Under the pieces are notes generated by a model, which was not told the DNA's origin, ran no database searches, and was given only the letters and a program-made list of their open reading frames with translations. 10,327 bases of DNA from NCBI GenBank assembly GCA_903908785.1, contig CAIVTL010000685.1, positions 1-10,327 on the forward strand. The letters are read 5' to 3'. Position numbers and translations under genes: made by a program. Below are positions 1-6,224 of this stretch, in pieces (positions within the stretch are counted from its first letter, which is position 1; each line of letters starts with the position of its first letter). This DNA comes from Caldifarciminota bacterium. GTDB lineage: Bacteria > Hydrothermota > Tepidihabitantia > Tepidihabitantales > Tepidihabitantaceae.

Positions 1-92
1 ACATCGAGTTGTTCTATAATAGCTGGCGGCGACACTCGAGCCTGGGCTATCTTAGCCCAAACGACTTCGAGAAACAGGCCAATGCCGCTTAA
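1..92 (+). CDS. IS3-family transposase OrfB, C-terminal end (partial)
   Basis: The first full codon is at 3-5 and the stop TAA is at 90-92, giving 29 visible residues; the two bases before them could complete a Tyr codon. The visible peptide contains FYNSWRRHSSLGYLSP, followed by NDFE. This is the conserved C-terminal block of the DDE integrase domain in IS3-family OrfB proteins (usual form: Y-I-E-x-F-Y-N, R-R-H, S-x-L-G-Y-x-S-P, F-E). The block lies downstream of the catalytic glutamate, so none of the catalytic residues can be checked. In the family, OrfB catalyses strand cleavage and transfer and is usually made by programmed frameshifting from OrfA. It is placed too close to the window edge to be obvious as an open frame. 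Whether the full gene is intact is unknown. Confidence 0.85.
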   Translation, partial: IELFYNSWRRHSSLGYLSPNDFEKQANAA

Positions 93-122
93 GAAAGTGT
101 CCAACGAATCGGGGGCAGTCCA
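93..122. repeat. IS3-family right terminal inverted repeat
   Basis: Read inward from 122 on the minus strand it begins TGGACTGCCCCCGATT and continues to a TTGGACAC block. This is the usual look of IS3-family ends (TG, then a C-rich run, then a TGGACA-like block). It begins directly after the transposase stop codon. The exact boundary at 122 is inferred from the CA terminus; the partner repeat is outside the window. Confidence 0.7.
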
Positions 123-364
123 ACGCCCCATTCAGTGCGTCACAGGTCAACCACGAACGCGGGTACTCATCTCTGACCGTGCCAGTTGGCGGTCACCCCG
201 TCGTCGTGACCCTCGCTCCGAACTGCGCCCAACCAAGACTGGGACTTGGCGTGCAGATGATGTGGTGAGCCTCTACTTGGCCTACCCCGGGTGCGCGGCG
301 TAGCGCGTCCCTGAAGGCCGGGCTCCCCCAAGTGGCTAGGTAACCAGTAGAAAGGAATGCCGCA
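123..364. other. Intergenic stretch between IS end and first gene
   Basis: No convincing gene. The short open frame that starts inside the IS end and runs to 303 has no homology-like features and no ribosome site. There is a small inverted repeat, GGTCAC (191-196) with GTGACC (206-211), around a 9-base loop, of unknown meaning. A Shine-Dalgarno-like AAAGGA (351-356) serves the gene at 365. I could not identify a convincing promoter. Confidence 0.5.
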
Positions 365-832
365 ATGGTGTCAATAAGAGCAGACTTTCGTCGGTTCTCG
401 GACGTGACACTTCAAGAACTCATCCGGGCCGTCGGGGTCTATGTGCTATGGTCGGGTCACTCTTACGTGAATCCCACCAACATCGGAGAAGGTGCGCTGC
501 TCACGAGGATCAACTCTAAGTCGAAGGAGTTGGCGCGACCGTTGGACGGTGTCCTCGCGATACTCAATGATAAAGACGAAGCCGAGATCACGGAGGCCAT
601 CCTCCTGCATGTAGCGGACGACATCGGCAAGCGTCCGCCGAGGAACCGGGCCTCGGGCAAGTGGACAACGATAGGGGATATATTCGAGTATCACGGAAAG
701 ATCAAGCTCTATGTAAGCGGCAGGGACCCCCTCAAGCCACCGGCTGCGCCAGTCCTCCGCGAACCGAAGCTCGCGGAACTCATAGACCGTGACGATACCG
801 TCGACGTTATCCATCCCTGGCGCCGGAGTTAG
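365..832 (+). CDS. Hypothetical protein with a degenerate GIY-YIG nuclease-like pattern
   Basis: 155 residues, start ATG with AAAGGA 8 bases upstream. The N-terminal two thirds fit the order of conserved positions in the GIY-YIG fold: GVY at residues 24-26 (GIY), NIGEG at 39-43 (YIG), Arg48 in LLTRI (the usual R), Glu74 or Glu77 in the helix before IGKRPPRN (the usual metal-binding E), and Asn94 in RPPRN (the usual terminal N). The tyrosine of YIG is replaced by Asn. The last ~55 residues (tail containing KLYVSG and HPWRRS) resemble nothing I know. In the family these domains cut DNA in repair, restriction and mobile introns. The altered motif makes activity uncertain, and a related non-catalytic protein is equally possible. 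Codon use is less GC-biased than in the genes to the right (tca, ata, aga appear early), and the IS end lies 240 bp upstream, both compatible with acquisition by transfer. No function is assigned; the fold call is an inference from pattern alone. Confidence 0.6.
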   Translation: MVSIRADFRRFSDVTLQELIRAVGVYVLWSGHSYVNPTNIGEGALLTRINSKSKELARPLDGVLAILNDKDEAEITEAILLHVADDIGKRPPRNRASGKWTTIGDIFEYHGKIKLYVSGRDPLKPPAAPVLREPKLAELIDRDDTVDVIHPWRRS

Positions 833-903
833 TCTATCTGGCGAAGCGGAGTGACGACCTACCCCCTGCCGGGCCGACGCGCGGGCGGCGTCTCCCCCAT
901 GTT

Positions 904-945
904 CGGCTAACGGCTGACAGCTAGCGGCCAACGGCCGACAGCGGC
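904..945. repeat. Heptanucleotide tandem array, GC-rich
   Basis: Six degenerate 7-mers in register, for example CGGCTAA, CGGCTGA and CGGCCGA. The array lies between the orphan gene and queD, outside any gene I accept. Units differ from one another at one to three positions, so the period is clear but the array is old or made of mixed words. Confidence 0.75.
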
Positions 946-1052
946 CCGGCCCGTCTTCTTGACCGGTCGGCCCGACGCGGGTAGTATTGCGGCAGACGAG
1001 CATAAGTATGAACTGTACTATGCATCCTTGGTGTCCGGGAAACCGGTGCCCG

Positions 1053-1087
1053 TTTGTGATTTGGGATTTGGGGATTGAGATTTCCCG
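1053..1087. repeat. Heptanucleotide tandem array upstream of queD
   Basis: Five 7-mers in register, for example TTTGTGA, TTTGGGA and TTTGGGG, running directly into the hairpin before the queD ribosome site. It shares the 7-nt period, but not the sequence, of the array at 904. Confidence 0.75.
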
Positions 1088-1106
1088 CTCTCAGCGGGCG
1101 AGGAGG
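1084..1106 (+). promoter_or_regulatory. Hairpin and strong ribosome binding site before queD
   Basis: CCCGCT (1084-1089), loop CTC and AGCGGG (1093-1098) form a perfect 6-bp stem, followed at once by the ribosome site GAGGAGG (1100-1106), 5 bases before the ATG. The hairpin leaves the ribosome site free, so it could shield the mRNA 5' end or be part of a larger leader structure. I see no preQ1 riboswitch consensus. Any regulatory role is a guess. Confidence 0.5.
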
Positions 1107-1111
1107 CAGCG

Positions 1112-1453
1112 ATGTTTACCATTGGAGTAAGCCGGAAGTTCAGCGCCGCGCACCAGATTCACGGGATTGGCGGCAAGTGCGAGGGCGTTCACGGGCACAA
1201 CTACCGGGTCGAGGTAGAAGTCAGCGCCAAGAAACTCGCGAAGCCGGGCATGATTGCGGACTTCATCGAGGTCGGAAAGAAGCTCACTGGCATCCTGCCC
1301 GACCACAAGATGCTGAACGAGGTCTATTCCTTCAACCCGACTTCAGAGAACCTGGCCCGGCAGTTCTTCACCGAGATGAAGAAGTTCTACCCGGTCAGTC
1401 GCGTGACCGTGTGGGAAACCGAAGATTCGTGCGCGACCTACGCACGCGACTAG
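1112..1453 (+). CDS. queD: 6-carboxy-5,6,7,8-tetrahydropterin synthase / 6-pyruvoyl-tetrahydropterin synthase family
   Basis: 113 residues, near the normal 115-140 for the family and complete. Zinc ligands are visible as His14 in FSAAH and His27/His29 in HGHNY. The catalytic cysteine is Cys23 in KCEGVHGHN. The Asp64-His65 pair is in LPDHKMLNE, PTSEN is at 76-80, and the pterin-binding glutamate is probably Glu102 in WETED. In the queuosine (preQ0) pathway this enzyme converts 7,8-dihydroneopterin triphosphate to 6-carboxytetrahydropterin in the cytoplasm; relatives make 6-pyruvoyl-tetrahydropterin. Start chosen at the ATG 5 bases after GAGGAGG. No queC, queE, queF or folE lies next to it, so the QueD assignment rests on the enzyme family alone, and a PTPS-type role cannot be excluded. 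It converges on the protease gene at 1684, with a large palindrome between them. Confidence 0.9.
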   Translation: MFTIGVSRKFSAAHQIHGIGGKCEGVHGHNYRVEVEVSAKKLAKPGMIADFIEVGKKLTGILPDHKMLNEVYSFNPTSENLARQFFTEMKKFYPVSRVTVWETEDSCATYARD

Positions 1454-1498
1454 CGCCCGTACACTGACGGCTCTGCACGGTCGACGACACCGCTATAG

Positions 1499-1628
1499 TC
1501 TGTCACTCTGGGCCACCGGGCGAAGAGTCTTCGGAGCCGACGATTCTTCGCGGAGCCTGCCCTTGAGCGACCGAAGATTCTTCGCTGCGCTCAGAATGAC
1601 ACAGGGAGCGAAGGGCTCAGAATGACAC
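1499..1628. repeat. Large imperfect palindrome between convergent genes
   Basis: The left arm (1499-1533, with CACTCTGGGC and CGAAGAGTCTTCGG) is an imperfect reverse complement of the right arm (1571-1602, with CCGAAGATTCTTCG and GCTCAGAATGACAC). The arms differ by a few substitutions and a 2-3 base gap and enclose a ~37-base loop that itself holds another CGATTCTTCG. GCTCAGAATGACAC occurs again exactly at 1615-1628. The arrangement suggests a REP/MITE-like mobile palindrome, able to form a strong hairpin on either strand, and it could end transcription from both convergent genes. There is no U-run typical of an intrinsic terminator. Confidence 0.7.
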
Positions 1629-1683
1629 GCTCGACACCGAACGCCCATGACGCCCGCCGCTACGCAGTCCGGCCGGCGGCCGA

Positions 1684-3201
1684 CTAGTCTAGAACGAACA
1701 GCCTGCGGGCCGGGCCTGACTCTGGACTTTGGGCTTTGGACTTCGGACTTTCCCTCACAAAGTACATTCCCGGCCTGAGACCCGACCTGCCGGTCTGAAC
1801 CAGCCGGCCTGAGCCGTCGAAGACGAGAGCCTGCTCAATCCACGACGGTAGCCCGGCACCACCTCGCACAATGACAGTCCGTCCGTCTGTAGCGTACGGT
1901 TCACGGTTCACGGTTTGCGGTGTCCGTCCCGCGGCATACGCACCTGCCAGGTCTACCGCCCGCTTGGCATTCACCAGTCCGTAGCCGTACTGTATATCCC
2001 GGCCGGCGACGCCCATGTCAATCGCCGAGGCGTCGAGAATCGCCCTGACCTCGGATGCGCTCAGGCCGTAGTTTCTTGCCAGCACCAGCGCCGCCACACC
2101 GCAGACCTGCGGCGAGGCCATCGAGGTGCCGTCCGCCTGTACGTACTGGCCGCCCGGCGCGCATGAAAGGATACTCACCCCGGGCGTGACCACTTCCTGT
2201 TCCGGCCCGTAGTTCGAGAAATACGCGAGGCGCGAGTCGGTCGAGGTCGCGCCCACCGCGATGCACTGGCTCAGCGCCGCTGGAAACCCGATTGCCTGCT
2301 GGCCGTCGTTGCCCGAGGCGGCAACGAGCAGCACACCGTGCTGCGCCGCGTACTGGCACGCCTCTTCCATCGGCGTGGACGACGAGGCCGAGGTCAGGCT
2401 CATGTTGATTATCCTCGCCCCGTTGTCAGCCGCCCACCTGATACCGGAAGCGACCACGTCGGTGCTGCCCGAGCCGGAGTCGTTCAGCACCCTTACCGAA
2501 AGCAGTTGCACCAGCGACCAGCCCGCGACTCCCTCGTTGTTGTCCCGGGTCGCGGCAATGATGCCGGCGACGTGCGTGCCGTGGAACGACTCCCGGATGT
2601 TGGTGTTGTCCGGCCTCGGGTCGTTGTCGTTGCCGATGAAGTCGTAGCCCAACTGGCCCGGCAGGAAGTTCGCGGCAAGGTCCGGATGCTCGTAGTCGAC
2701 GCCGACGTCCACCACCGCGACTTTCACGTCCATGGTTCCGCCGACGACGTCCCATGCCTCATCTCCGTACATCACCCACTTGTCCCACTGGTACGGAAGG
2801 AAGTAGGGGTCATTCGGCAGCGCCGTGGCAAAGACCCGCACGTCCGGCTCGAAGTACCGGATACCGCCGGTCGCGAGCGCCGACGCGGCCAACTGCTCGT
2901 CGCGCGTCGCGTCACCGGCCGGGAAATCCGCGACGATGAAGCGGCCGCCGGCCTGGTCGGCCCGGACCACAGTGCCGCCCTGCTGCTCGACCCACGCCCC
3001 GGCCGCATCCACGGCCCCCACCTCGAACCCAACCACAAACCTGCCGGGAACCCGGTCCGCAACCGGAACAGCGATGAACGATTGACTTGCAGCGCCGGCC
3101 TGCTCTGACTGTATGCGCACAGCAGCCGTAAGTTCAGCCGGCCCGACCGGCGCCAGCTCCGGTCTCGGGAAAAGAACGAACAGTATCAATATCAAGTTCA
3201 T
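1684..3201 (-). CDS. Secreted subtilisin-like serine protease (S8) with C-terminal sorting-type tail
   Basis: 505 residues. A short hydrophobic N-terminus (MNLILILFVLF) suggests export, although it lacks the usual basic residues. Residues ~50-125 look like an inhibitor-type propeptide. The S8 catalytic domain covers ~135-420 with an intact triad: Asp165 (VAVVDVGVDYEHPDL), His207 (HGTHVAGI) and Ser360 (GTSMASP), with oxyanion Asn298 (AASGNDG). Residues ~440-505 form a beta-rich tail (ALVFDGSGRLVQ, LRPGMYFVRE, RRLFVLD) like Por/T9SS-type C-terminal domains, without the usual PNP motif at its beginning. Two heptamer arrays lie within the reading frame: one at the catalytic/tail border (~residues 427-436) and one between the last two strands (~482-495). 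The start ATG follows the lipoprotein stop by 6 bp, with GGAG inside the preceding gene, so translation is probably coupled. It is the last gene of the nfo run. Role: hydrolysis of proteins outside the cell or at its surface; substrate unknown. Confidence 0.93.
   Translation of the reverse strand: MNLILILFVLFPRPELAPVGPAELTAAVRIQSEQAGAASQSFIAVPVADRVPGRFVVGFEVGAVDAAGAWVEQQGGTVVRADQAGGRFIVADFPAGDATRDEQLAASALATGGIRYFEPDVRVFATALPNDPYFLPYQWDKWVMYGDEAWDVVGGTMDVKVAVVDVGVDYEHPDLAANFLPGQLGYDFIGNDNDPRPDNTNIRESFHGTHVAGIIAATRDNNEGVAGWSLVQLLSVRVLNDSGSGSTDVVASGIRWAADNGARIINMSLTSASSSTPMEEACQYAAQHGVLLVAASGNDGQQAIGFPAALSQCIAVGATSTDSRLAYFSNYGPEQEVVTPGVSILSCAPGGQYVQADGTSMASPQVCGVAALVLARNYGLSASEVRAILDASAIDMGVAGRDIQYGYGLVNAKRAVDLAGAYAAGRTPQTVNREPYATDGRTVIVRGGAGLPSWIEQALVFDGSGRLVQTGRSGLRPGMYFVRESPKSKAQSPESGPARRLFVLD
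1717..1758. repeat. Heptanucleotide array inside the protease tail
   Basis: Six 7-mers in register, for example GGACTTT, GGGCTTT and GGACTTC. In the protease frame they encode a hydrophilic Lys/Ser/Pro segment (SPKSKAQSPES) that separates the last two beta strands of the tail. Confidence 0.85.
1895..1922. repeat. Heptanucleotide array at the protease domain border
   Basis: Four 7-mers in register, TACGGTT then CACGGTT twice then a degenerate TGCGGTG. They encode the TVNREPYA segment that links the S8 domain to the C-terminal tail. Confidence 0.75.
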
Positions 3202-3207
3202 GTTAGT

Positions 3208-4011
3208 CTACTCCAGGACAAACCTTGCCCAGCATTTCACTATTGCGTTACCGGCATTGACGAAGACGATGTAGTAGCCGCCGGCCGCGGGAACTGCCTG
3301 CCGCATGCTCATCTGCGCGAAGTTGTCGCGCTGGAACAGCGCAGTGTACGCCTGACCCGCAACGAACTTCTGGAAGTTGGCGTTGTCCAGCCACATGAAG
3401 CTGGAAAGCGCGCTGCCGGAAGCGACCTGCGCGTCGCCGGCCAGCGTGTCTCCGGCCTCCGCGTCGAACTGCACCGCCTCCCGGCTGCGTGCCGCTACGT
3501 CCAGTTCACCGTGATAGACGCTCGTCTGCCCGACGCCGACTATCTCGACCGCAACCGTATCGCTGTAGCCTTTGTTCTGGGCAGCGTCGTAGGCGATGCA
3601 GCTCAGCGTGTGCCAGGTCCGCTCGGCCTGGCCCGAGGCGTCCCAGCTCCCCGCATAGGGCACGGAACTGTCGGTCCCAACCAGCGTGCCGTCGGCGTAG
3701 AACTCGACCCGCTCGACACCGATGCTGTCGGTCGCGGTCGCTGCTATCGACACCAGGCCATTGACCAGCGACGAATCAGCCGGGCTCGATATTTGGCAGG
3801 TCGGCGGAGTCGTATCACTGCCGATAAGCATGTTCAGCAGGTCACAGCCGGCGAACAGCGCAACCGCCGCCAACCCGGCAAGCAGAAAGACAATGGACAT
3901 TGGACTATGGACCATGGACTTTGGGCTTGGGAATTGGGAATTAGGAATTAAGAATTCCCTCCCCAGACTTTGTCCTTTGTCCTTCGCACTTTGTACCTTC
4001 CTAGAGTTCAT
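3208..4011 (-). CDS. Ig-domain lipoprotein with C-terminal beta-sandwich
   Basis: 267 residues from the ATG at 4011. A signal segment at ~38-55 (SIVFLLAGLAAVALFAG) ends in the lipobox LFAGC with Cys56 as the probable lipidation site. Residues ~69-157 read as a bacterial Ig-like domain (PPTCQISSPADSSLVNG, GVERVEFYADGTLVGTDSS, AYDAAQNKG). Residues ~160-267 form a second beta domain that reminds me of GOLD/pre-peptidase-type sandwiches. The start is open to debate. ATG at 4011 has a good GGGAGAAG ribosome site and overlaps the upstream stop by 11 bp, but puts a 37-residue hydrophilic stretch, encoded by a heptamer array, before the signal segment. ATGs at 3915 and 3900 would give a normal signal peptide but lack a visible ribosome site. 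It lies between the beta-CASP gene and the protease, and the short gap to the latter suggests the two exported proteins are made together. Binding partner unknown. Confidence 0.8.
   Translation of the reverse strand: MNSRKVQSAKDKGQSLGREFLIPNSQFPSPKSMVHSPMSIVFLLAGLAAVALFAGCDLLNMLIGSDTTPPTCQISSPADSSLVNGLVSIAATATDSIGVERVEFYADGTLVGTDSSVPYAGSWDASGQAERTWHTLSCIAYDAAQNKGYSDTVAVEIVGVGQTSVYHGELDVAARSREAVQFDAEAGDTLAGDAQVASGSALSSFMWLDNANFQKFVAGQAYTALFQRDNFAQMSMRQAVPAAGGYYIVFVNAGNAIVKCWARFVLE
3890..4001. repeat. Sixteen-unit heptanucleotide array
   Basis: The 7-nt register holds for 112 bp: about five units of the ACNNTGG type (ACATTGG, ACCATGG), then AATTGGG/AATTAGG units, then ACTTTGT/CCTTTGT units. 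It begins right at the last base of the beta-CASP stop codon and ends just inside the signal-sequence coding region of the lipoprotein, covering its residues ~4-41. Two of the units contain in-frame ATG codons for the lipoprotein. Confidence 0.93.
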
Positions 4012-5380
4012 GTTCTTCTCCCAGCTTAGGTATCACCACTTCGCGCACGCCCAATGCCTTCAAAGGCTCCACCAAGGCCTCGGCCGCTTCCAACTCCGCA
4101 TGGACGATAAACACCTTCTTCAGCCGGGCCACGTCCATCCCCCTGACATACTGGACCAGGCCATCATGGTCCGCATGCGCGCTGAACTCGTCCATCACTT
4201 CAACCTCAGCCCGCAACGCGTGCTCCTCGCCGTAAATCCGCACGACCGGCTGCCGCTCCGCAATCCTCCGCCCGAGCGTATTCTCGGCCTGGAATGAAAC
4301 AATCAGAACGAGGTTCTTCGGGTTCCCGACCGAGTGCTTCAGATGGTGCAGCACCCGTCCCGCCTCGCACATACCTGAAGCCGAGATGATGATGCAAGGC
4401 TCGTGGCTCTGGTTCAGCGCCTTCGACTCCTCGACAGACTCGACATAGTGGAGCCCGGGGAAGTCGAACAGGAACTTGTGACCGTTGAGCATGGCGACTG
4501 CCTCTTCGTCGTAGTACTGCGGGTAGTTCCGGTAGACCTCGGTCACGCGGCTCGCGAGAGGCGAGTCAACGTAAATCTGCACGTCGGGAATCCGGCTGTT
4601 CTGGCGCAGCCGGTTAAGGGTATAGACGATCTCCTGGGACCGCTCGACGGCGAACGCAGGGATGACAATCCTGCCGCCGCGCCCGTACACCCGGTTCACG
4701 ACCGCGGCCAGCCGCGTATCCACGTCCTGGTAATCGCCGTGCTGCCGGTTGCCGTACGTCCCCTCCATTATCAGGTAGTCCGCTTCAACCACCTGCACCG
4801 GGTCGTTGATAATCGGCATCTTCTTGCGGCCAAGGTCGCCGGTAAACAGCACCCGCTTGCCCTCGGCTTCGAGGTCCACCAGCGCGGACCCGAGGATATG
4901 CCCGGCGTCGTGCAGCACGACCTTGAACGGGCCGAGCTTGCGCGGCTTCGCGTAGGGGACTCCTTCGATGTACTTGAGCGACTCCTCGGCATCCTCGACC
5001 GTGTATATCGGCTCCTTGGGCGGCTCGCCCCTCTCCCGCGACTTCTTGTTCAGGTACCGGATATCGGACTCCTGGATGTGGGCCGAGTCCTCGACCAGCA
5101 GCCGGGCCAGCGCCGCCGTGCCCTGGGTCATCACCAGCGGCCCGCGGAACCCATACTTGACCAGGTTGGGGATATTACCGACGTGGTCGATATGCGCGTG
5201 GCTGATGACGCCCCAGTTCACCTCGCGCGCCTTGAACGGCAGGTTGCGGTTGGTATGTTCCGCCTCGGCGCGGTGCCCCTGGAACAACCCGCACTCCAGC
5301 AGCAGCCGTTGCTTGCCCGAAGTCAGCAGGTGCTTGGAACCGGTCACGGTCCGCGCGCCGCCCCAGAACTGGATGTTCAT
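4001..5380 (-). CDS. MBL-fold beta-CASP metallo-hydrolase, YSH1/CPSF-like (probable RNA nuclease)
   Basis: 459 residues, the usual size for the compact bacterial/archaeal members. Metallo-beta-lactamase motifs are complete: HAHIDH at 61-66 (His61, His63, Asp65, His66), GHILGS with His161, and FTGDLG with Asp182. The beta-CASP insert runs from about 205 (MEGTYGNR, motif A Glu206) through SGMCEAGRVLHHL (335-347) and QAENTLGRRI (364-373). The closing RMMBL part has DEFSAHADHDG (His402) and VHAELEA (His427, where VHGE is usual). In the family, two zinc ions activate water to cut RNA phosphodiester bonds as endo- or 5' exonuclease; some beta-CASP enzymes act on DNA instead, but this one looks like the RNA branch. 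Cytoplasmic. Start ATG is preceded by AAGGAG and overlaps the nfo stop as ATGA (5377-5380), so the two are translationally coupled. Substrate not predictable. Confidence 0.92.
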   Translation of the reverse strand: MNIQFWGGARTVTGSKHLLTSGKQRLLLECGLFQGHRAEAEHTNRNLPFKAREVNWGVISHAHIDHVGNIPNLVKYGFRGPLVMTQGTAALARLLVEDSAHIQESDIRYLNKKSRERGEPPKEPIYTVEDAEESLKYIEGVPYAKPRKLGPFKVVLHDAGHILGSALVDLEAEGKRVLFTGDLGRKKMPIINDPVQVVEADYLIMEGTYGNRQHGDYQDVDTRLAAVVNRVYGRGGRIVIPAFAVERSQEIVYTLNRLRQNSRIPDVQIYVDSPLASRVTEVYRNYPQYYDEEAVAMLNGHKFLFDFPGLHYVESVEESKALNQSHEPCIIISASGMCEAGRVLHHLKHSVGNPKNLVLIVSFQAENTLGRRIAERQPVVRIYGEEHALRAEVEVMDEFSAHADHDGLVQYVRGMDVARLKKVFIVHAELEAAEALVEPLKALGVREVVIPKLGEEHEL

Positions 5381-6213
5381 GCCACAAGACTCCTTATAGT
5401 TTTCAAGTTCCCCAGGTCATCCGCAACCGACTTGTGCGGTGTTTCCATCACTGCCGGCATATTCCGAAGCAGCGGGTGATTCACTATTGCCCTCATTCCC
5501 TCTTTCCCTATCTTTCCCTCTCCGATGTGCCAGTGCCGGTCTACCCGTGAGCCGAACTCGGTCTTCGAGTCGTTCAGATGGATAAGGTGCAGTCGACTGA
5601 ACCCGACCAGCTTGTCGAACTCGCGCAGGGTCGCATCCAGCCCGGCCTTGGTCCGAAACTCGTACCCGGCTTCGAACGCGTGCGCGGTATCCAGCACCAC
5701 ACCCACGCGGTCGTTCTGCTTCACATGGCCAATGATGGCGGCGACCTGCTCGAACCGATACCCGACCTCTGAACCCATGCCTGCGGTGTTCTCAAGCAGG
5801 AGCATCACACTCTCCGGCGCGACCGCAAGCACGGCATCCACGTTCTTCGCAACCCGGGCTATGGCCTTGTCCTCGTCGGCGCCCATCGCCTTGCCCACGT
5901 GCACGACAAGGTAGCGCACTCCCAAAGCCGCGCAACGCTCAGCCTGCGTGACAAGCGCCTTGACTGAACTCTTCGCCGATGCTGCGGTCGCTGCCGGGTT
6001 TGGAAGATACGGGGCATGAACGAATATCGGCGAGACTCCGGAGTCCTTCATGTCGGCCCGGAACCGGGCAACGTCCTCGGGGTCGAGCTTCGCCACGGCC
6101 CAGCCGCGCGGGTTCGAGCAGAACATCTGCATCGTCTCGCACCTGACGGCCAGAGCCCGCTCGCGGACGTTCCTAAATCCGCCGGCCATTGATACGTGGA
6201 AACCGAATCTCAC
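5377..6213 (-). CDS. nfo: Endonuclease IV, AP endonuclease
   Basis: 278 residues from a GTG start, matching the ~280 of the family. All nine metal ligands of the trinuclear zinc site are present: His66 (HAPYLPN), His105 (VVHVGKA), Glu141 (LLENTAGMG), Asp175 and His178 (LDTAHAFEAGYEF), His212 (HLNDSK), Asp225 and His227 (DRHWHIGEG), and Glu257 (METP). It cuts the backbone 5' to abasic sites and removes 3' blocking groups in base-excision repair. The open frame reaches up to 6366, but the first 51 codons are non-homologous, and a sigma70-type promoter lies inside them. GTG at 6213 gives VRFGFHVSMAGG, exactly where the family begins. No Shine-Dalgarno is visible and the predicted transcript begins only ~4-5 bases upstream, so translation may be near-leaderless. 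First gene of a four-gene run with the beta-CASP nuclease directly coupled. Confidence 0.93.
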   Translation of the reverse strand: MRFGFHVSMAGGFRNVRERALAVRCETMQMFCSNPRGWAVAKLDPEDVARFRADMKDSGVSPIFVHAPYLPNPAATAASAKSSVKALVTQAERCAALGVRYLVVHVGKAMGADEDKAIARVAKNVDAVLAVAPESVMLLLENTAGMGSEVGYRFEQVAAIIGHVKQNDRVGVVLDTAHAFEAGYEFRTKAGLDATLREFDKLVGFSRLHLIHLNDSKTEFGSRVDRHWHIGEGKIGKEGMRAIVNHPLLRNMPAVMETPHKSVADDLGNLKTIRSLVA

Positions 6214-6224
6214 TGTGGTTGAAG

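Larger units (their letters stand above)
1..122 (+). mobile_element. Right end of an IS3-family insertion sequence (left part outside window)
   Basis: The element is recognised from two adjoining signals: the tail of an IS3-type DDE transposase ending at 92, and a terminal inverted-repeat-like stretch at 93-122 that ends in CA, as IS3-family elements do (TG...CA ends). Only the right end lies in the window, so the left end, OrfA and any target-site duplication cannot be seen. The bases just after the proposed end, from 123, are the first candidates for one copy of a 3-4 bp duplication. Confidence 0.8.
1684..6213 (-). other. Four-gene run: nfo, beta-CASP hydrolase, lipoprotein, protease
   Basis: The junctions are ATGA (4-bp overlap at 5377-5380), an 11-bp overlap (4001-4011) and a 6-bp gap (3202-3207). 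All four genes lie on the minus strand, with one good promoter upstream (6225-6252) and the large palindrome (1499-1628) after the last stop. This layout supports one transcript with coupled translation. The grouping joins two intracellular nucleic-acid enzymes with two exported proteins, so shared expression need not mean shared function. Confidence 0.7.

Noticed and set aside
82..303. Short plus-strand open frame after the IS transposase
   Set aside because: It begins within the IS terminal region, has no ribosome site, and shows a basic, low-complexity product without recognisable motifs.
446..1003. 185-codon minus-strand open frame
   Set aside because: It is antisense to the gene at 365, which has a ribosome site and a fold-like motif order, and its N-terminal part is made of the GC-rich heptamer array.
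2338..3108. 256-codon plus-strand open frame across the protease gene
   Set aside because: It is antisense to the S8 domain with its intact catalytic triad; a long shadow frame is expected at this GC content.
3890..4001. CRISPR array
   Set aside because: Units are 7 bp, contiguous and degenerate, without spacers; no cas gene in the window.
4403..5479. 358-codon plus-strand open frame across the beta-CASP gene
   Set aside because: It is the complement of a gene with all metal-binding motifs; no independent motif or ribosome site.
5485..5522. Purine-rich run in nfo that looks like another word repeat (GGGAAAGA-like)
   Set aside because: It encodes the conserved GEGKIGKEGMR block of endonuclease IV, so protein constraint explains it, and the 7-nt register is not kept.
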